Positions 60,877-64,000 of a stretch of DNA of 64,000 nucleotides are shown here, one piece after another. This DNA comes from Streptomyces ficellus (GTDB lineage: Bacteria > Actinomycetota > Actinomycetes > Streptomycetales > Streptomycetaceae). Both the position numbers and the translations under genes were made by a program. The stretch's first letter is position 1; every line of letters starts with the position of its first letter. The notes beneath the pieces were generated by a model. The model made no database searches and was not told the origin of the DNA. It saw nothing but the letters and a program-made list of their open reading frames with translations. The stretch lies in contig NZ_CP034279.1 in assembly GCF_009739905.1 (NCBI RefSeq), positions 3,906,001 through 3,970,000 of the forward strand. Reading direction: 5' to 3'.

Positions 60877-61347
60877 ATGATTCGTAGCGCTGTGGTGGAT
60901 GACGTTCCGGCCCTCTACGCGATGGTCCGCGAACTCGCCGAGTACGAGAAGGCCCTCGACGAGGTACGGGCGACCGAGGAACAACTGCGGGAAGCGCTGT
61001 TCGGCGAGCGGCCGGCCGCCTTCGCGCACATCGCCGAGACGGAGGACGGCCAGGTCGCGGGCTTCGCGCTGTGGTTCCTGAACTTCTCCACCTGGCGCGG
61101 GGTGCACGGCATCTACCTGGAAGACCTGTACGTACGGCCCGAGCTGCGCGGCGGCGGGCACGGCAAGGCGCTGCTGCGGGAGCTTGCGCGGATCTGCGTG
61201 GAGCGCGGCTACGAGCGGCTGGAGTGGTCCGTACTGAACTGGAACGCCCCGTCGATCGCCTTCTACGAGTCGCTGGGCGCGCGGCCGCAGGACGAGTGGA
61301 CGGTGTACCGGCTGACCGACGGGGCGCTGGAGCGCCTGGGCTCTTGA
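60877..61347 (+). CDS. GNAT acetyltransferase (diamine acetyltransferase-like)
   Basis: 156 residues, single GNAT domain: DVPALYAMVRELAEYEKALDEV at the N-terminus, LEDLYVRPELRGGGHGKALL with the acetyl-CoA loop (about residues 84-103), and LNWNAPSIAFYESLGA near the end. The pattern EYEK...NFSTW...YLEDLYV is close to spermidine/spermine or thialysine acetyltransferases. ATG 60877 has no clear ribosome-binding site. Confidence 0.88.
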   Translation: MIRSAVVDDVPALYAMVRELAEYEKALDEVRATEEQLREALFGERPAAFAHIAETEDGQVAGFALWFLNFSTWRGVHGIYLEDLYVRPELRGGGHGKALLRELARICVERGYERLEWSVLNWNAPSIAFYESLGARPQDEWTVYRLTDGALERLGS

Positions 61348-61393
61348 GCTGGGCTCCTGGGCGGGGGTCTGCTCGGGCCCTGGTGAGGCCCGG

Positions 61394-62389
61394 TCAGCCG
61401 GCGGTGCAGGTGAGGGTGGGGCCGGTGATCATCCCTCCGGTGCTCTCCTGGCCCCGTGGCGTCCAGTAGCCCAGCTTGGACACGACGGTGGAACAGGCGC
61501 CCTTCTGGAGTGTGGCGCGCACGGTGACCGTGGTGGGCCTGCCCGGTTGCAGGTCGGTGAGCGCGCAGTCCAGCGCGTACATGCTGCGGGCGGTGGAGGG
61601 GTAGCGCCCGGGCAGCGGGTTCACGCAGCGCTTGTCGGCCGAGGTGAGGCGGATGCCGCTGGCCTCCTCGCCGATCAGCCCGAGGCGCGCGCTGCCGTCA
61701 CCGACGTCGCTGACGCGGGCGACGGTGTAGGTGAGGGTGCTGGTGGTGCCCGGCTTCAGGGTGGTCGCCCTGGCCGTGCCGGGCTTGGTGGTGCCGGGCT
61801 TGGTGGTGCCGGGCTTCAGGGTGACGCCGATGGTGTGGCTGGGGCGCGGCTTGGCCTCGGTCAACGTGACGGTGGCGCGCACCTGGCCGTGCAGAGCGGG
61901 GTGCGTGGTGTGCGCGGTGCCGGCGCTGTCGGTGGGCGCGTCGGGGCGTACGTCGACGGTAGCGCTGATGTCGTACGTGCCGGGGCCCGGGTAGTCGGCG
62001 CGCCCGGCGAGGGTGCCGGTGGCGGTGGGCTCGGCGGTCGGACCGCCGTGGCGGTGGGCGGTCCAGGTGCCGGAGATGCGGCACCCGGGGCGGACGTGGT
62101 CGGCGCCCCGGCGGCAGGTCGCCGCGGCCTGCACGGTCATGGTGGCGCCGGACTGGGTGACGCACAGGGCGACGTCGGCGTACAGGCCGTGCGGGCCGCG
62201 CAGCGTGCCGCCGGGGGAGCAGTGGGTGACGGGGCCGGTGGTGGCCGGGGCGGCGGCAGCTGTGGTGGTCGGTGGGGTCGGGGCGGTTGGTGTGGCCGGT
62301 GGGGTGGCGTGGGCCGTGGTGACGGTCCACAGCAGCAGTACCGACGCGGCTCCCAGCGTGTACAGCCTGGTGGGGGGTCTCGTGAACAT
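61394..62389 (-). CDS. Secreted repeat-containing protein
   Basis: 331 residues. Signal peptide (LYTLGAASVLLLWTVTTAHA), Pro/Thr/Ala linker, then beta-rich Ig-like regions containing Cys pairs. Near the middle is a repeated KPGTT motif (about 215-235) encoded by 15-base tandem units around 61775-61825 (GTGCCGGGCTTGGTG on the plus strand). Four to six Cys in the mature part may form disulfides. No enzyme motif. A wall-associated or shed protein is likely. AGGAGGCAAGG precedes ATG 62389. Confidence 0.75.
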   Translation of the reverse strand: MFTRPPTRLYTLGAASVLLLWTVTTAHATPPATPTAPTPPTTTAAAAPATTGPVTHCSPGGTLRGPHGLYADVALCVTQSGATMTVQAAATCRRGADHVRPGCRISGTWTAHRHGGPTAEPTATGTLAGRADYPGPGTYDISATVDVRPDAPTDSAGTAHTTHPALHGQVRATVTLTEAKPRPSHTIGVTLKPGTTKPGTTKPGTARATTLKPGTTSTLTYTVARVSDVGDGSARLGLIGEEASGIRLTSADKRCVNPLPGRYPSTARSMYALDCALTDLQPGRPTTVTVRATLQKGACSTVVSKLGYWTPRGQESTGGMITGPTLTCTAG

Positions 62390-62506
62390 CCTTGCCTCCT
62401 GTTCGGTCGGCTTGGATGGTGCGGGAGCCGCGTTCCGCCGTAGTCCTCCCCACGCGGGCACTGGGCCGGTTCCGCTACGCCGGTTCACCCGGCGGGCGGA
62501 GAGGCG

Positions 62507-63538
62507 TCACGGCACGAGGCCGGGCACGAGGCCGGGGACGAGGACCACCTTGCCCATGGTCGCCCGGGTCTCCAGGGCGCGGTGCGCGGCGGCGGCGTCG
62601 GCGAGCGGGAAGCGCTGCACGGCGGGGCGCAGGCGGCCGGTGGCGGCTTCGTCGAGGGCGCGGAGTTCCAGGGTGCGGACGTCTCCGCCGGCCTTCCGCA
62701 GCATGACCGGTCCGAGGACGGGCTCGGAGGTGATGCCGCGTTCGGCGAGTTCGGCGCGTTCGGCGTCGGTGAAGGTGAGCGGCTCGCCGTCGCGCAGGCC
62801 CTGGCCGGACCAGCCGTACACGACGTGCTGTCCGCCCTTGCCGAGGAGGTCGACGGCCGCGCGGCCGGCGGTGCCGCCGACGCCGTCGAAGACGACGGTG
62901 GCTTTCCGGTCGCCGAGGTGGGCGCGGACCTGGTCCGGCCAGTCGGGGCGGTTGTAGTCGACGGCGAGGTCGGCGCCGTTGGCCCGGACGCGGGCGGTCT
63001 TCTCGGGGCCGCCGGCGAGGCCGATGACGGTGGCGCCGGCGTTCTTGGCGTACTGGACGAGGAGGGTGCCGATGCCGCCGGCGGCGGCGGTGACCACGGC
63101 GACGCCGTCCGGGCCGAGGTCGGTGAACTGGACGATGCCCAGGGTGGTGCGTCCGGTGCCGATCATGGCGACGGCTTCGGCGTCGTCGAGGGCGGGCGGG
63201 ATCTCGTGGAGCCGGGCGGCGTCGGTGACGGCCAGTTCGGCGTAGCCGCCGGGGACCATGCCGAGGTGGGCGACGACGCGCTTGCCGAGCCAGGAGGGGT
63301 CGGTGCCCTCGCCGAGGGCGTCCACCGTGCCGGCGACCTCGCGACCGGGCACGGTGGGCAGCTCGGGCGGTACGGGGAACGGGCCGGGCTCGCCCTCGCG
63401 CAGCGCGGTGTCGAGGAGGTGCACGCCCGCGGCGGTGACCGCGATGCGGACCTGGCCGGGAGCGGGAGTGGGGTCGGGCGTCTCCTCGTACGTGAGGTTC
63501 TCGGCGGGGCCGAAGGCGTGGAGGCGGATCGCGTGCAT
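62507..63538 (-). CDS. Zinc-independent quinone oxidoreductase (MDR)
   Basis: 343 residues, MDR superfamily: MHAIRLHAFGPAENLTYEET start, Rossmann motif VVTAAAGGIGTLLVQYAKNAGA (about 148-169), NADPH-type. A short tandem repeat VPGLVPGLVP ends the protein, encoded by a 12-base repeat near 62510-62535. A different family member lies at 17670-18644. The promoter region has a MerR-type operator, so an inducible response to electrophiles or quinones is plausible. Confidence 0.85.
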   Translation of the reverse strand: MHAIRLHAFGPAENLTYEETPDPTPAPGQVRIAVTAAGVHLLDTALREGEPGPFPVPPELPTVPGREVAGTVDALGEGTDPSWLGKRVVAHLGMVPGGYAELAVTDAARLHEIPPALDDAEAVAMIGTGRTTLGIVQFTDLGPDGVAVVTAAAGGIGTLLVQYAKNAGATVIGLAGGPEKTARVRANGADLAVDYNRPDWPDQVRAHLGDRKATVVFDGVGGTAGRAAVDLLGKGGQHVVYGWSGQGLRDGEPLTFTDAERAELAERGITSEPVLGPVMLRKAGGDVRTLELRALDEAATGRLRPAVQRFPLADAAAAHRALETRATMGKVVLVPGLVPGLVP

Positions 63539-63867
63539 GGTGGGCTCTTCTCGATCGGTCGGGGTCGGTGGAGAGGAGCCTGTTACCTCGAGCTTGGTTG
63601 AGGTCAAGGGGCGCGTGCGTTGTCGGGCCGGGGTTCTCTTCGGCCGGTGCGGGCCGGTGGGCTGCCTTTGTCCCGTTCGGCCCGGGGGCGGTGCCTGGTA
63701 CGGGTGCGGTCCGGTGGGCTGCCGGTGGGTGGGGGCGGTGCCCCTCCGGGCTCACCTCCTCGGGGCCGGCGGCCTCGGGTTACGCGTAAGGGAGCCGTTT
63801 CGCAGCCGCCGGCCCCTGCGGGGGCGACCCTGCACGGCCCCGCCCCGGGCCGGTGGGCGGCCGCGGG
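63539..63867. other. Intergenic region with a 21-base direct repeat
   Basis: Apart from the MerR-type promoter at its left end there is no gene. GGTGCGGNCCGGTGGGCTGCC occurs at 63646-63666 and 63703-63723 with one mismatch, 57 bases apart. The right part is very GC-rich. Confidence 0.45.
63577..63607 (-). promoter_or_regulatory. MerR-type promoter of the oxidoreductase gene
   Basis: On the minus strand TTGACC (complement of 63602-63607), a 19-base spacer and CAGGCT (complement of 63577-63582). The dyad ACCTC-N10-GAGGT (63585-63604) fills the spacer. This form is bound by MerR-family regulators; the regulator is not seen in the window. Confidence 0.65.
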
Positions 63868-64000
63868 TCAGGGGAGACGCGGGAAGCGGGACTGGAGGGT
63901 CCAGATCGCCGGGTTGTCCGCCAGGCCGTCGTGCATGTCGGTGAGGTCGGCGATCAGGTCGTGGAGGAAGTCGCGGGCCTCCCGGCGCAGGGCCGCGTGG
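63868..64000 (-). CDS. C-terminal end of a protein, not identified
   Basis: 44 codons before the window edge, ending with TGA at 63868. The visible end reads ...HDLIADLTDMHDGLADNPAIW and finishes LQSRFPRLP; it appears helical. Too short to assign. Confidence 0.6.
   Translation of the reverse strand, partial: HAALRREARDFLHDLIADLTDMHDGLADNPAIWTLQSRFPRLP

Overview
The window is chromosomal DNA from a Streptomyces. It is very GC-rich, carries GlnR, the PhoR-PhoP-PhoU phosphate system, MshA (mycothiol), Nur, RsiG, CarD and MsiK, has many start codons placed 6-7 bases after a TANNNT box (leaderless genes), and contains a pSAM2-type actinomycete integrative and conjugative element (AICE).

Layout. 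1-14.9 kb is mostly core: a truncated HtrA-type protease, a LacI regulator, glnR, then hydrolase, MoaD-like protein, an LmeA-like lipid-binding protein, a cysteine leader peptide in front of a thiosulfate sulfurtransferase/SseC pair, nitrobindin, nur, ygfZ, dtd, rsiG (the c-di-GMP-dependent anti-sigma factor for WhiG), an asparaginase and an Eis-like acetyltransferase. 14.9-29.9 kb is more accessory: an ABC exporter with a divergent TetR regulator and tandem operators; a two-gene cyclodipeptide synthase/CYP121-like P450 operon (18.8-20.8 kb), the most attractive natural-product locus here; a MerR-PP2C fusion; an HTH/HBHA-like pair behind a perfect 28-bp palindrome; a membrane-spanning HTH-lectin-like protein; a SpoIIE phosphatase; an NlpC/P60 hydrolase.

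29.9-48.5 kb is core: mshA behind a sigma-R-type promoter, gpmA, a 49-residue peptide with nine cysteines, phoU/phoR/phoP with PHO-box repeats, carD, ispD-ispF, cysS, rlmB, a DoxX protein, a nucleotidyltransferase, msiK and tRNA-Thr(TGT).

48,509-58,417 is an AICE integrated in the 3' half of that tRNA and bounded by a perfect 46-bp repeat. It carries int, xis, a HUH replication initiator, a zinc-ribbon protein, a GGDEF diguanylate cyclase, four small or medium Spd-like transfer proteins, a TraB-like translocase, a Pra/SCO3933-like regulator, a KorSA-like GntR repressor with three operator sites, a Pif-like Nudix protein and one low-GC cargo gene. Non-coding structure in it includes two copies of a hairpin with a compensatory base change, matching repeat pairs near both ends, and a terminator that replaces the one the host tRNA lost on integration.

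58.4-64 kb: FAD oxidoreductase, APH-like kinase, GNAT acetyltransferase, a repeat-containing secreted protein, an oxidoreductase behind a MerR-type promoter, and the end of a further gene. All functions are read from sequence and remembered family features; no search was run.
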